This document shows, piece by piece, positions 45,720 through 55,499 of a stretch of 64,000 nt of DNA (position 1 is the first letter of the stretch; each line of letters opens with the position of its first letter). Origin of the DNA: an uncultured Sulfitobacter sp. (lineage in GTDB: Bacteria; Pseudomonadota; Alphaproteobacteria; Rhodobacterales; Rhodobacteraceae); NCBI RefSeq assembly GCF_947500075.1, contig NZ_CANMQS010000001.1:496001-560000 (forward strand). Direction: 5' to 3'. A program made the translations under genes and the position numbers. The notes beneath the pieces are model-generated. The model worked only from the letters and a program-made list of their open reading frames with translations. It did not search any database and was not told the DNA's origin.

Positions 45720-46591
45720 GCGTCACCTTCTTTCTTGTCTTCAGCAGCGTCGCCCGCATCATCGGACTTCTCCGCTTCGATTTCGGCTTCGGCTGCTTTC
45801 AGCGCTTCGGCTTCGGCGGCGGCCTGCTCTTCTGCAAGGCGTGCGGCTTCTGCTTCGGCTTCGGCGGCGGCTGCTGCGGCTGCTTCTTCGGCGGCTTTTT
45901 CAGCTTCCCTGGCAGCGGAGGCCAGAGCAGCGGGCAGGATCGCATTCTCAGGGAACGGCTTTTTCACCGCGTCCTTGACGGTGACCCAACCGCCTTTGGA
46001 GCCGGGAACAGCGCCTTTGACCATGATCAGGCCACGGCCCACGTCGGTTTTGACGACCTGAAGGTTCTGCGTGGTGACACGGGCAGCGCCCATGTGACCG
46101 GCCATTTTCTTGCCTTTGAAAACCTTGCCGGGATCCTGACACTGACCGGTGGAGCCGTGCGAACGGTGAGAGATCGAGACACCGTGTGTGGCGCGCAGAC
46201 CGCCGAAGTTGTGGCGCTTCATCGCACCGGCAAAACCTTTACCGATGGAGGTGCCTGCAACATCAACAAACTGACCCTCGAAATAGTGGGCCGCGATGAT
46301 CTCTTCGCCCACGGGCAGCATCGCATCCGCGTCAACGCGGAATTCTGCGACCTTGCGCTTGGGTTCCACCGAGGCTGCGGAGAAGTGGCCGCGCATGGCT
46401 TTGGAGGTCCGCTTGGCTTTCGCCGTGCCTGCACCAAGCTGAACGGCGGTGTAGCCGTCCTTCTCGGGCGTGCGCTGTGCGACGACCTGAAGATTGTCGA
46501 GTTGAAGAACGGTCACAGGGATCTGTTTGCCGTCTTCCATGAACAGGCGGGTCATCCCCACCTTTTTTGCAATAACGCCTGAGCGCAACAT
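45716..46591 (-). CDS. rplC: 50S ribosomal protein L3 with a long Ala/Glu-rich tail
   Basis: The protein starts [20 protein letters not shown] and has the L3 motif [20 protein letters not shown] and [16 protein letters not shown]. The globular part ends near residue 215; the last 70 or so residues are low-complexity Ala/Glu with Lys and Asp (for instance [20 protein letters not shown]), making 291 aa against about 210 in E. coli. The tail is predicted to be helical and highly acidic. The start at 46591 is the family start. Confidence 0.97.
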   Translation of the reverse strand: MLRSGVIAKKVGMTRLFMEDGKQIPVTVLQLDNLQVVAQRTPEKDGYTAVQLGAGTAKAKRTSKAMRGHFSAASVEPKRKVAEFRVDADAMLPVGEEIIAAHYFEGQFVDVAGTSIGKGFAGAMKRHNFGGLRATHGVSISHRSHGSTGQCQDPGKVFKGKKMAGHMGAARVTTQNLQVVKTDVGRGLIMVKGAVPGSKGGWVTVKDAVKKPFPENAILPAALASAAREAEKAAEEAAAAAAAEAEAEAARLAEEQAAAEAEALKAAEAEIEAEKSDDAGDAAEDKKEGDA

Positions 46592-46610
46592 ATCAATTAC
46601 CCTCCGACTA

Positions 46611-46931
46611 TTATGACTGCAGCTTGATCTCGACGTCCACACCAGCGGCGAGGTCGAGCTTCATCAGCGCGTCCACGGTCTGGGGGGTCGGATCAACGAT
46701 ATCCAGCAGACGCTTGTGCGTGCGGATTTCGAACTGGTCACGGGATTTCTTGTCAACGTGGGGACCACGCAGAACGGTGAATTTTTCGATTTTGTTGGGC
46801 AGCGGGATCGGACCCCGGACAGAAGCGCCTGTGCGCTTGGCTGTATTGACGATTTCCTGAGTGGAGGCGTCAAGCACCCGGTAATCAAACGCCTTGAGGC
46901 GAATGCGGATGTTCTGGCTTTGAGCGGCCAT
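46611..46931 (-). CDS. rpsJ: 30S ribosomal protein S10
   Basis: The 106-aa protein starts [20 protein letters not shown] and has [20 protein letters not shown], the S10 pattern; it also acts as NusE in antitermination. It heads the S10 block. In many alphaproteobacteria tuf lies upstream, but here an unrelated M81 gene is next. Confidence 0.98.
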   Translation of the reverse strand: MAAQSQNIRIRLKAFDYRVLDASTQEIVNTAKRTGASVRGPIPLPNKIEKFTVLRGPHVDKKSRDQFEIRTHKRLLDIVDPTPQTVDALMKLDLAAGVDVEIKLQS

Positions 46932-47045
46932 GTGCATATCCCTTTAGATTAGGGCTTCAAACGGATTGGAAGGCCGTGCTCATCACGGGCTTCGTCGCGT
47001 CGGTATTTTAAGGTTCAGGGGCATGTGCCGGGCTGAACTCGTGTG

Positions 47046-47074
47046 CCTTTAGAGGGAAGCGTCTGGGTTGGCAA
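47046..47074 (-). promoter_or_regulatory. Candidate promoter for rpsJ-rplC-rplD-rplW
   Basis: On the minus strand TTGCCA and TAAAGG are separated by exactly 17 bp, about 115 bases before rpsJ, leaving space for a regulated leader. Confidence 0.6.
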
Positions 47075-47101
47075 GGGATTCTTTTGTGGAGGCGTTGCTG
47101 G

Positions 47102-47138
47102 ATGGGCTGACGCCCATACGAGAGGCGCTGCCTCTCGT
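47102..47138. repeat. Tandem palindromes after the M81 gene
   Basis: Two perfect inverted repeats abut: ATGGGC-TGAC-GCCCAT (47102-47117) and ACGAGAGGC-GCT-GCCTCTCGT (47118-47138). They stand 3' of the M81 gene and upstream of the rpsJ promoter, so they could end the incoming transcript. Confidence 0.65.
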
Positions 47139-47179
47139 GCTCTCCGGGATATTTAGGGAGAAAAGATGGGGGAGTGGGG

Positions 47180-48637
47180 TCAGGTGGTTTTGCCGCTGTT
47201 GCCCAAGCGGATGCCTTTGCGGATTTTGGTGTAGGGGAGGGTTTCGAGGTGGCAGGGGTTGGCGCCGGGGCTTTCGGCAAAGAGGATGCGGTTGGTGATG
47301 CGCAGGTAGTCGGCCATGAAATGCACACCGGATTTCACGCAGACGATGGCGTGGTCTTTGGGTTCGATGCCGACGACGCGGAACATTTCCTGGTCGGCGT
47401 TCTGGCCGCGGCGGCTGCCGACGACGACGGTGACGCCGGTGTTGAGGATGTGCAGGCGCGCGACGGGGCCGAGGTGGGCGGTGGCGCCGCCGAACATCGG
47501 GCCGGTGAAGTCGAAGATGCCGTCGGAGAGGGCTTCGACTTTGACGCGGACGTCGAGGGGTTTTGAGTATTGGTTGAAGGCACCGCCGATAGAGACGTCT
47601 ATTTCAGCCCCCTGCCCCGCGGCGTGGGCCGCGGCAGCGGTTTTGGGGTCATAGAGCATGGAGAGCACGGCGTCGGGAACATCGTTTTCGATGAGCGCGC
47701 GCAGCACACCCGTGGTGTCGCCCGTGCCGCCCGCGCCGGGGTTGTCCTGAGGATCAGCGATGACGACGGGGGCTTGCAGCGTCATGGCGCGGGCAACGCA
47801 AGGCACCGTTTTTTCGAGCCGGGCGTCGAATTGGGTTTCCGCGGCGAGGATGGATGCGGCGATGTGGTCGACGGTTGCTTGCGCTTTGGCCGGGTCGGGG
47901 TCATAGGCGAAGATCGTGGGGCCAACGTCGGGGATGTCGGCGGGGGGGAAGCCCATGGCGATGTCAGTAGAGGTGACATTGAGGGTGTCGAGGGCGGCGT
48001 ATATGGATTTCGCGGGTTCGAACTCCGTCGATTGGGCGGTGATGGGCAGGAGGAGGTCGACCTGTTTGTAGGCCTTCGCGAGAGGGCCTTGCAGCAGGCG
48101 ATCCAGCAGATGCGCGGCGCGTGCGCCGGTGTCGGCCAGATCGGTGTGGGGGTAGGTGCGGTAGAGGGTGACGCCGTCCGTGAGGTCAGAGACCGGTTTG
48201 GAGAGGTTGCCGTGCAGATCGAAGCTGACCACGAAAGGCACGTTGGGGCCGATGACCTTGCGCACGCGGGCGATGATTTCAGCTTCGGCGTCGTCATGGG
48301 CGCGGGTGACCATCGCGCCATGCAGGTCGAGGTAGACGGCATCGGGATTGCTGTCCGTGATGGCCTGAAGGATGTCGCCGACAATGGTCTCGAACGCCTC
48401 TTCTTCCACGTAGCCGCCCGGTTCGGCACCGCACCACAGGATCGGGATCATCTCGTGCTCGCAGGCGGCCATGAAACCCGAAAGAGGGATATTGAGGCCA
48501 CGCATGGTCTCGTGAAGCGCCGCGCCACGGGTTAGGGCGGGCCATGAGCCGCCGGTCTGGAAGGTTTCCAGCGTGGTTGGGAAGGGGGCGAAGGTGTTGG
48601 TTTCATGCTGGAAGCCAGCGACAGCGACGCGGGTCAT
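47180..48637 (-). CDS. M81 family metallopeptidase (MlrC-like)
   Basis: The 485-residue protein starts MTRVAVAGFQHETNTFAPFP, the hallmark of the M81/DUF1485 family that includes MlrC of microcystin degradation. The motifs VYLDLHGAMVT and VVSFDLHGNLSKP carry candidate metal-binding His and Asp residues. The ATG at 48637 overlaps the amidohydrolase stop, so the two are coupled. The physiological substrate is unknown; the neighbouring peptide-type transporter suggests a small peptide or amide taken up from outside. Confidence 0.9.
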   Translation of the reverse strand: MTRVAVAGFQHETNTFAPFPTTLETFQTGGSWPALTRGAALHETMRGLNIPLSGFMAACEHEMIPILWCGAEPGGYVEEEAFETIVGDILQAITDSNPDAVYLDLHGAMVTRAHDDAEAEIIARVRKVIGPNVPFVVSFDLHGNLSKPVSDLTDGVTLYRTYPHTDLADTGARAAHLLDRLLQGPLAKAYKQVDLLLPITAQSTEFEPAKSIYAALDTLNVTSTDIAMGFPPADIPDVGPTIFAYDPDPAKAQATVDHIAASILAAETQFDARLEKTVPCVARAMTLQAPVVIADPQDNPGAGGTGDTTGVLRALIENDVPDAVLSMLYDPKTAAAAHAAGQGAEIDVSIGGAFNQYSKPLDVRVKVEALSDGIFDFTGPMFGGATAHLGPVARLHILNTGVTVVVGSRRGQNADQEMFRVVGIEPKDHAIVCVKSGVHFMADYLRITNRILFAESPGANPCHLETLPYTKIRKGIRLGNSGKTT

Positions 48638-50253
48638 TGGGTGACTTCTCCGCCAAGGACAGTCGCCACGACGTCGATATCGCGCAGCGCCATGGGATCG
48701 ACGGCAAGCGGGTCTTCGGCCAGCACGCAGAAATCGGCATGTTTGCCGGTCTGGATCGAGCCGACCTCGTGATCGAGTTTCAGCACATGCGCCGCCCCAA
48801 GTGTGATGCAATGCAGCGCTTGCGGCACGGTGATCTGTTGAGAGGTGCCCAGCACCCTGCCCGTCTCCGTCACCCGGTTCACAACCGCCCAGGCTGTCAC
48901 CAGCGGGGCCATCGGAGTGACCGGCGCATCGGAATGGATGGCAAATTCATTGTCGAAGATCTCAACCGCGTCGCGACAGGCATTCATGCGCGATGCGCGG
49001 TCGGGACCGACGGTCCTGGTCCAGTGGATGTCACCAAAGTAATGGATGTGGTTGCCGAAGATGTTGCAGGTCAGGCCCAGCGCTTTCATGCGTTTGAACT
49101 GGTCGCGGCCCGCGAGTTGCACATGTTCCAGCGTGTGACGCAGGTCAGGGTTGGGGTACTTCAGCATGACCTCTTCGTAGACTTCGATCGTCATTTCGGA
49201 GGCCGCGTCGCCGTTGGTATGGATATGGGTCTTCACGCCGGCCTTGTGCAGCGCCTCCACCGCACGGCGGAAGTGATCAAGGTCCATGTTCCAGATGCCG
49301 TTGTCTTCTCCGGTCATGTAGCCGGGCGCTTTCAGCTTGGCGGTGAAGCCCTGAATGGCCCCATCGGTGAACAGCTTTGCACGTCCAAGCGACAGTTTGT
49401 CGGTGGAGCGCGCGCGCAGGGCGACGGCGCGGGCGGCTTCGGCTTCGGGGTCGCCGACCATGGCGTTCATGATGGGCACATAACGGGCCGGAAACGCCGG
49501 GTCATGCACGACCCGTTCGATCATGCCGACCTCCTCCTCCGGCAGGTCCGACAGCAGTTCCGCCACCGTGGTCACCCCGCAAAGCCGCGCGACCTGACCG
49601 TAGGCGCGCAGGCTGGCTTCGTTGGCCATGTTCAGGAAATTACATCCACTTGCATTTATCATCGGCGTCATCGCCGCAAATTCCTGCAGCTCACCGTTGG
49701 GGGTGCCGTCGGGGCCTTTCATCACCCCTTCGATGTTTGTGCCTGCATCGAAACCGGCCATTGCCAGCGCGGCAGAATTGGTCGTCATCAGATGGAAATT
49801 CGAGTGCAGCACAACCACCGGATGGTCGGTGGAGACCTGATCAAGATGCGCCTTGTCGAACCGGCGACCTTGCAGGAAATTCGGGTCCAGCCCCCAGCCG
49901 ATGACCGGCTCACCCTTGGGTGTTTCAGCAGCGACCTGCGCCAGCCGGGCGATGATTGCGTCGTAGTCGCCAACCCCCTCCCACAGGCGGCCCTTGGGGT
50001 CTTTTCTGGCGTAATGTCCACAGTATGTATGGTCCCAGATGCCCCCGGCGGAAACATGGGCGTGCGCTTCGATCAAGCCGGGGAGAATCACGTGGGCCGC
50101 AAAGCGGTCATCCAGCGTCGCCTCCCCCCAGCCGTCCGCGCAATCAGGGCCACCCACCGCCAGCACACGGCCGTCACGCACAGCGATATGCGTGGCCTCG
50201 GGCCGGTTTGGGTCCATCGTTATAACCTTTGCAGCGCTGTATACAGTGATCAT
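48634..50253 (-). CDS. YtcJ-like metal-dependent amidohydrolase
   Basis: The 539-aa enzyme has the amidohydrolase HxH motif in LIEAHAH (about residues 61-67), TNGDAASEM with a metal-site His just before it, and KHADFCVLAEDPLAVDP near the C-terminus, as in YtcJ-type (amidohydrolase 3) proteins. The ATG at 50253 has AAGGA upstream; a longer frame to 50394 overlaps the divergent promoter region. It precedes the M81 gene in one operon and is divergent from the ABC transporter. Confidence 0.9.
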   Translation of the reverse strand: MITVYSAAKVITMDPNRPEATHIAVRDGRVLAVGGPDCADGWGEATLDDRFAAHVILPGLIEAHAHVSAGGIWDHTYCGHYARKDPKGRLWEGVGDYDAIIARLAQVAAETPKGEPVIGWGLDPNFLQGRRFDKAHLDQVSTDHPVVVLHSNFHLMTTNSAALAMAGFDAGTNIEGVMKGPDGTPNGELQEFAAMTPMINASGCNFLNMANEASLRAYGQVARLCGVTTVAELLSDLPEEEVGMIERVVHDPAFPARYVPIMNAMVGDPEAEAARAVALRARSTDKLSLGRAKLFTDGAIQGFTAKLKAPGYMTGEDNGIWNMDLDHFRRAVEALHKAGVKTHIHTNGDAASEMTIEVYEEVMLKYPNPDLRHTLEHVQLAGRDQFKRMKALGLTCNIFGNHIHYFGDIHWTRTVGPDRASRMNACRDAVEIFDNEFAIHSDAPVTPMAPLVTAWAVVNRVTETGRVLGTSQQITVPQALHCITLGAAHVLKLDHEVGSIQTGKHADFCVLAEDPLAVDPMALRDIDVVATVLGGEVTQ

Positions 50254-50347
50254 TCGGGAGGGTCCTTCGGCCTGGTGCCGCACAAAAAGGCGGTTCGTTC
50301 TGAGAAAGCAAAAATCGTTTGCACGCGATTGACAAGCTGTATCCAGC
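50236..50347. promoter_or_regulatory. Two related operator-like palindromes in the divergent region
   Basis: GCTGTATACAG (perfect core palindrome, at 50236-50246, just inside the amidohydrolase start) and GCTGTATCCAGC (50336-50347) lie about 100 bases apart. The second directly follows a TTGACA at 50329. A shared regulator of both operons is possible. Confidence 0.4.
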
Positions 50348-50408
50348 CGTGCCTGATTACCCATGCGTAAACCAAATAAGTGAAAACGCAACAATAGGGA
50401 GAATACAT

Positions 50409-51995
50409 ATGCTTGGATGGATCAAGCGCCGGAGCCTGCTTGCAGCAGTGCTGGCGGTCCCGCTCGCGATGGGGGCAATGCCCACGGTCGCACAGGCGGA
50501 AACAACACTGCGGGTCATTCCGCATGCGGACCTCAAGAACCTCGATCCGATCTGGACCACCGCGTATATCACGCGGAACCATGGTTACATGATCTATGAC
50601 ACGTTGTTCGCGATGGACGAAGACTTCAAACCACAGCCACAGATGGTCGACACATGGTCCACTTCAGATGACGGCCTTGTCTGGACGTTTGTGCTGCGCG
50701 ACGGGCTGAAGTTCCATGACGGCGCGCCGGTCACGGCGACGGACGTGGTTGCCTCGCTTGAGCGTTGGGGCAAGCGCGACGGGATGGGCCAGCAGTTGAT
50801 GGCCAACACCGCCAGCCTTGAAGCCCAGGACGACAAGACCGTGGTTCTGACACTTGCCAACGAATATGGCCTTGTGCTTGAATCAATTGGTAAAATCTCT
50901 TCCAACGTGCCGTTCATCATGCCAGCGCGCGTCGCGGCAACGGACCCGTTTGAGCAGATCACCGACTTCACCGGTTCCGGTCCTTTCGTCTTTGAAGCGG
51001 ATCAGTGGGTGCCCGGCAGCAAGGTGGTCTACACCAAATTCGCCGACTATGTGCCACGTGAAGAGCCCGTCTCTGCCGCATCAGGTGGCAAGATTGCAAA
51101 GGTGGACAAGGTCGAATGGACCTATTTCCCTGACCAGACAACAGCGATGAACGCGCTGATGGCGGGTGAGATCGACTTCTTCGAGGCACCTGCCAACGAT
51201 CTGGCACCGCTGCTGGACGCCAACCCCGACATCACGGTCGAGGTCAACGATCCGCTGGGCAACGTGGGCTTTGCCCGCTTCAACCACCTGCTGCCGCCCT
51301 TCGACAACGCAGAGGTCCGCCGTGCAGCGCTGATGGCGATGAAGCAGGAAGACTACATGGCCGGTGCCGTGGGTGATCCTGCCTTCTGGAAAACCTGCCA
51401 TTCGGTGTTCCCATGCGGCACGCCGCTGGACAACGATGTGGGTTCCGACGTGATGTCCACGGGCGATATCGACAAGGCCAAAGAGGCGCTCGCCGCTTCC
51501 GGCTATGATGGCACACCCGTCGTTATCATGCAGCCAACGGACATTCCGATCCTCTCCGCGTTCTCGCTGATCACAGCGGAAAAGCTGCGTGACACGGGTT
51601 TCGAGGTTGAAGTGCAGGCGATGGACTGGTCCACGCTGACCTCCCGTCGGGCGCTGCGTGATCCTGTCGCTGATGGCGGCTGGAACATGTTCCACACATG
51701 GTGGATCGGTGCGGACGTGATTGACCCAATGGCGATTGCCTTCTCCGGCAACCCAGAAGCGGGTTGGTTCGGCTGGGCGGAAGACGCTGAATTGGAAACA
51801 GCGCGGACGGCCTTTGCCGTTGCCGGTTCTGCCGATGAGAAAGCCGAGATCGGCGCCAAGGTGCAAGAGCGCCTCTGGGCGATCGGTGCTTCCGGTCACC
51901 TGGGCCAGTTCTTTACCCCTGTTGCCTACCGCAACAATGTGAAGGGCCTGATCAAGTCTCCGGTGCAGTTCTTCTGGAACATCGGTCTGGAGTAA
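50409..51995 (+). CDS. Periplasmic solute-binding protein family 5
   Basis: The 528-residue protein starts MLGWIKRRSLLAAVLAVPLA with a signal peptide cleaved near AQA-ETTL, then shows LRVIPHADLKNLDPIWT, the family 5 opening. The ATG at 50409 has AGGGAG 8 bases upstream. It heads the transporter operon that also encodes a dual ATPase and a racemase-family enzyme. Peptide- or amide-type ligands are likely. Confidence 0.93.
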   Translation: MLGWIKRRSLLAAVLAVPLAMGAMPTVAQAETTLRVIPHADLKNLDPIWTTAYITRNHGYMIYDTLFAMDEDFKPQPQMVDTWSTSDDGLVWTFVLRDGLKFHDGAPVTATDVVASLERWGKRDGMGQQLMANTASLEAQDDKTVVLTLANEYGLVLESIGKISSNVPFIMPARVAATDPFEQITDFTGSGPFVFEADQWVPGSKVVYTKFADYVPREEPVSAASGGKIAKVDKVEWTYFPDQTTAMNALMAGEIDFFEAPANDLAPLLDANPDITVEVNDPLGNVGFARFNHLLPPFDNAEVRRAALMAMKQEDYMAGAVGDPAFWKTCHSVFPCGTPLDNDVGSDVMSTGDIDKAKEALAASGYDGTPVVIMQPTDIPILSAFSLITAEKLRDTGFEVEVQAMDWSTLTSRRALRDPVADGGWNMFHTWWIGADVIDPMAIAFSGNPEAGWFGWAEDAELETARTAFAVAGSADEKAEIGAKVQERLWAIGASGHLGQFFTPVAYRNNVKGLIKSPVQFFWNIGLE

Positions 51996-52005
51996 TATGA
52001 CCTAC

Positions 52006-52050
52006 GTGCGGCGCGGGTCCTGACCCGCGCCGCACTTGCTGTGTTTTTTT
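52006..52050 (+). terminator. Strong hairpin with T-run between binding protein and permease
   Basis: GTGCGGCGCGGGT pairs perfectly over 13 bp with ACCCGCGCCGCAC (loop CCTG), and a T-run starts 8 bases further on. It stands 10 bases after the binding-protein stop, so it probably terminates a large share of transcripts and raises binding protein over permease. Confidence 0.75.
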
Positions 52051-52072
52051 CACAATCCGTTCGGGGGAATTC

Positions 52073-53017
52073 ATGACGCGCTACATCACCATGCGTGTGC
52101 TTTCGACCATACCAGTCATGATATTGGTAGCGCTTTTTGTATTCCTGATGCTGCGGCTCGCGCCCGGCGATCCGGCATCGGTCATCGCGGGGGATTATGC
52201 CACCGCCGAAGATGTTGAACGCATCCGCGAACAGCTTGGCCTTTCAGATCCCATTGTCGTGCAGTTTGTCCGCTGGGTCGGATCGCTTGCACAGGGCAAT
52301 CTGGGGGTGTCGATCTTTTCCGGCAAACCCGTGACCGAGCTGATCGGTCAGCGGCTTGAGCCCACATTGCTTCTGGCATTGACCACGATCACCTTTGCCG
52401 TGGCGGTTGCCGTGCCACTGGGCACGTTGGCGGCATTCCGGTCGGGTTCACTGATCGACCGTTTTGTGATGCTGTTCTCCGTCAGCGGCTTTTCGATACC
52501 CGCCTTCGTGATGGGCTATATTCTGATCTACGTTTTCGCGATGCAGCTACAGATCTTACCCGTCCAAGGCTACAAATCCCCCTTTACCGAAGGGATAGGG
52601 CCGTTCTTTTACCATATCACCCTGCCCTCGCTCACCTTGAGTGTGATCTTCATCGCGCTGATTGCGCGGATGACGCGGGCCTCGGTGATTGAGGTTCTGG
52701 AAGAGGATTACATCCGCACAGCCCGCGCCAAGGGCCAGTCGGAGTTCAAGATCCTCATGCGCCACGGGCTGCGCAACGCCGCTGTGCCGGTGGTCACGGT
52801 GATCGGCATCGGCATCGCATTGCTCTTGGGCGGCGTGGTTGTGACCGAGAGCGTGTTCAACATCCCCGGCCTGGGGCGGCTGGTGCTGGATGCGGTGCTG
52901 GCGCGGGATTACCCGATCATTCAGGGGCTGATCCTGTTCTTCAGCTTCATCTACATCTTCATCAATCTGCTGATTGACCTCAGCTATACGCTGCTTGACC
53001 CAAGGATCCGGTACTGA
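52073..53017 (+). CDS. Oligopeptide-type ABC transporter permease (DppB-like)
   Basis: The 314-aa protein starts MTRYITMRVLSTIPVMILV and carries the DppB pattern with RTARAKGQSEFKILMRHGLR as the ATPase-contact loop. Six membrane helices are predicted. The stop overlaps the next gene by 1 base. Confidence 0.93.
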   Translation: MTRYITMRVLSTIPVMILVALFVFLMLRLAPGDPASVIAGDYATAEDVERIREQLGLSDPIVVQFVRWVGSLAQGNLGVSIFSGKPVTELIGQRLEPTLLLALTTITFAVAVAVPLGTLAAFRSGSLIDRFVMLFSVSGFSIPAFVMGYILIYVFAMQLQILPVQGYKSPFTEGIGPFFYHITLPSLTLSVIFIALIARMTRASVIEVLEEDYIRTARAKGQSEFKILMRHGLRNAAVPVVTVIGIGIALLLGGVVVTESVFNIPGLGRLVLDAVLARDYPIIQGLILFFSFIYIFINLLIDLSYTLLDPRIRY

Positions 53018-53907
53018 TGAGCGATCAAGCCACACTCCCGACCGAACCGACGGCCGCCGCAGAAGCCGCCAAGGACATCAGCCTTGCCCGAATTGCCTTG
53101 CGCAATCGCGGCGTTTTCTGGGGCGGCGCAATCCTGATCCTGATCGCCCTATTCGCGGTCTTCGGGCCGTTCTTCACGCTCGACCCGATGGAGCTGAACC
53201 CGACCAACCGGTTGAAACCACCGGGTGGGGCGGGGACCTTCGGCACTGACATGCTGGGGCGTGACGTCTATTCACGGGTCGTCAGTGGTGCGCGTGTGTC
53301 GCTGATTGTGGGGCTGGTCGTGGCGGTTGTCGCCGTGGCTGTTGGCCTGTTTCTGGGGCTGATTGCGGGCTACATCCGGCTGGCGGATGCGCTGATCATG
53401 CGGTTGATGGATGGTCTGATGTCGATCCCCGCAATCCTGCTGGCCATCGCGTTGATCGCACTGTCGGGTGCGACGTTGGGCACGGTGGTGCTGGCCATCG
53501 TGATCCCTGAAATACCGCGTGTGGTGCGGCTTGTCCGCTCGGTCGTGCTGACCGTGCGGGAGGAGCCTTATGTGGAGGCGGCCATTTCCGCGGGCACCCG
53601 CGTGCCGACCATTCTGGTCCGCCACGTGCTGCCCAACACCATCGCGCCGCTGATCGTGCAGGCCACGTATATCTGCGGCTCAGCCATGCTGACGGAATCC
53701 ATTCTGGGCTTTCTGGGCGCGGGCATCCCGCCCGAAATCCCATCCTGGGGTAACATCATGTCCGAGGGGCGCACGTTCTTTCAGCTGACCCCCTGGATCA
53801 TCTTCTTCCCCGGCATCTGTCTGGCGGTGACCGTGCTGGCGGTGAACGTTGTGGGTGACGGGTTGCGCGATACCCTGGATCCCCGCATTGCAAGGAACAT
53901 GCGCTGA
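53017..53907 (+). CDS. Oligopeptide-type ABC transporter permease (DppC-like)
   Basis: The 296-residue permease has a soluble N-terminal ~30 residues, an N-terminal helix, the DppC motif FGTDMLGRDVYSRVVSGAR and the loop YVEAAISAGTRVPTILVRHV. Its ends overlap both neighbours by 1 base. Confidence 0.93.
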   Translation: MSDQATLPTEPTAAAEAAKDISLARIALRNRGVFWGGAILILIALFAVFGPFFTLDPMELNPTNRLKPPGGAGTFGTDMLGRDVYSRVVSGARVSLIVGLVVAVVAVAVGLFLGLIAGYIRLADALIMRLMDGLMSIPAILLAIALIALSGATLGTVVLAIVIPEIPRVVRLVRSVVLTVREEPYVEAAISAGTRVPTILVRHVLPNTIAPLIVQATYICGSAMLTESILGFLGAGIPPEIPSWGNIMSEGRTFFQLTPWIIFFPGICLAVTVLAVNVVGDGLRDTLDPRIARNMR

Positions 53908-55499
53908 TGAGCATTCTCGAGGTAGACAATCTGACCGTCAAACTGCCTGACGGTGCAGACCGCCCCTTTGCCATCGAAGGCGTGACCCTGCATGTCGACA
54001 AGGGTGAAATCCTGTGCGTCGTGGGCGAAAGCGGATCAGGTAAATCCGTGACCGCGTTTTCCGTGATGGGCCTTGCGGACAAGCGCGCACTGACGCCGGT
54101 GTCTGGCGCGATCAGGCTGGATGGTGAGGACATTCTCAACGCGACAGACGCACGCCTGCGCAAGCTGCGGGGCGAGAAGATGGGCATGATCTTTCAGGAA
54201 CCCATGACCGCGCTCAACCCCGTTCTGCGCGTGGGCGACCAGATCTCGGAGATGTTGGAAATCCACACCAACATGTCCCAGTCGCAGCGCAAGGAACGTG
54301 TGATTGCCGCGATGAACGACGTCAGCCTGCCCGATCCTGAAAAGATGTACCGCTCCTATCCGCACCAGTTGTCCGGCGGGCAGCGCCAGCGGATCATGAT
54401 CGCCATGGCCCTCACGCTGGAACCACAATTGCTGATCGCGGATGAGCCGACAACGGCGCTCGACGTGACCACGCAGGCGCAGATTCTGGCGCTGATCAAG
54501 GACATTCAGAAACGCAAGGGCATGGGGGTGATGTTCATCACCCATGATTTCGGCGTGGTGGCAGAGATCGCGGACCGCGTCGCGGTGATGAAATACGGGC
54601 AAATCGTGGAACAGGGCACCGTGGACGAAGTGCTGCACGCGCCCAAGGATGACTACACCAAAATGCTGATCGCGGCGGTGCCGTCGATGACGCCACCCAA
54701 ACGCGAACCCGCAACCGGCGACAAGGCGCTCAGCACCGATGATCTGGTCAAGGTCTATGGCACACCCGGATTGCTGGGCACAGGCCGCGTGGTGAAGGCC
54801 GTGCAGGAAGTGGACCTGACCGTGCGGCGCGGCGAAACGCTGGGCATTGTGGGCGAAAGCGGATCGGGCAAATCGACCGTCGCGCGCTGTATCATGCGGC
54901 TGATTGATCCCACCTCCGGCGAAGTGTTGATCAACGGGGAAAACATCGCGACCCTCAAAGAAGGCCAGCTGCGCCCTCACAGGCGCGACATCCAGATCGT
55001 CTTTCAGGACCCGTACCGGTCCCTCAATCCCAGACGGACTGTGGGACAAAGTATCGTGGAAGGCCCGATGAACTACGGGATCAGCGCGGCCCAAGCCCAT
55101 GAGCGGGCAGCAGAACTGATGCGCGTTGTTGGTTTGTCGCCCGATGCGCTGGATCGTTTCCCGCACCAGTTCTCCGGCGGGCAACGACAGCGGATTTGCA
55201 TCGCCCGTGCGTTGGCGATGGAGCCGATGATCCTGATCGCGGATGAGGCCGTATCGGCTTTGGATGTGTCGGTACAGGCGCAGGTGCTGGATCTGTTGGA
55301 TGACGTGCGTCAGAAGTTTGATCTGGCGATGCTGTTCATCACCCACGACCTGCGGGTCGCGGCGCAGATTTGCGACCGTATTCTGGTGATGAACAAAGGC
55401 GAAGTGGTAGAGACCGGACCCACAGCAGACGTCTACGCAAACCCACAACATGAATATACGCGCGCATTGCTCAAGGCGGCTCCCGGTGCCGCGCTTTGA
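53907..55499 (+). CDS. Fused dual ABC ATPase (DppD-DppF type)
   Basis: The 530-aa protein holds two complete ATPase domains in tandem. The first has [19 protein letters not shown] and [13 protein letters not shown]; the second has [19 protein letters not shown] and [12 protein letters not shown]. It therefore replaces the separate DppD and DppF found in the 34-39 kb operon. The C-terminus runs into a possible small ORF. Confidence 0.95.
   Translation: MSILEVDNLTVKLPDGADRPFAIEGVTLHVDKGEILCVVGESGSGKSVTAFSVMGLADKRALTPVSGAIRLDGEDILNATDARLRKLRGEKMGMIFQEPMTALNPVLRVGDQISEMLEIHTNMSQSQRKERVIAAMNDVSLPDPEKMYRSYPHQLSGGQRQRIMIAMALTLEPQLLIADEPTTALDVTTQAQILALIKDIQKRKGMGVMFITHDFGVVAEIADRVAVMKYGQIVEQGTVDEVLHAPKDDYTKMLIAAVPSMTPPKREPATGDKALSTDDLVKVYGTPGLLGTGRVVKAVQEVDLTVRRGETLGIVGESGSGKSTVARCIMRLIDPTSGEVLINGENIATLKEGQLRPHRRDIQIVFQDPYRSLNPRRTVGQSIVEGPMNYGISAAQAHERAAELMRVVGLSPDALDRFPHQFSGGQRQRICIARALAMEPMILIADEAVSALDVSVQAQVLDLLDDVRQKFDLAMLFITHDLRVAAQICDRILVMNKGEVVETGPTADVYANPQHEYTRALLKAAPGAAL

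Noticed and set aside
50329..50359. TTGACA with a possible -10 upstream of the family 5 binding protein
   Set aside because: The hexamers at a 17-19 bp spacing (CCTGAT, CTGATT, TGATTA) are poor matches, so I did not list it as a promoter.
48544..50370. 608-codon open frame on the plus strand
   Set aside because: It is opposite the amidohydrolase, whose metal-site motifs are intact on the minus strand.
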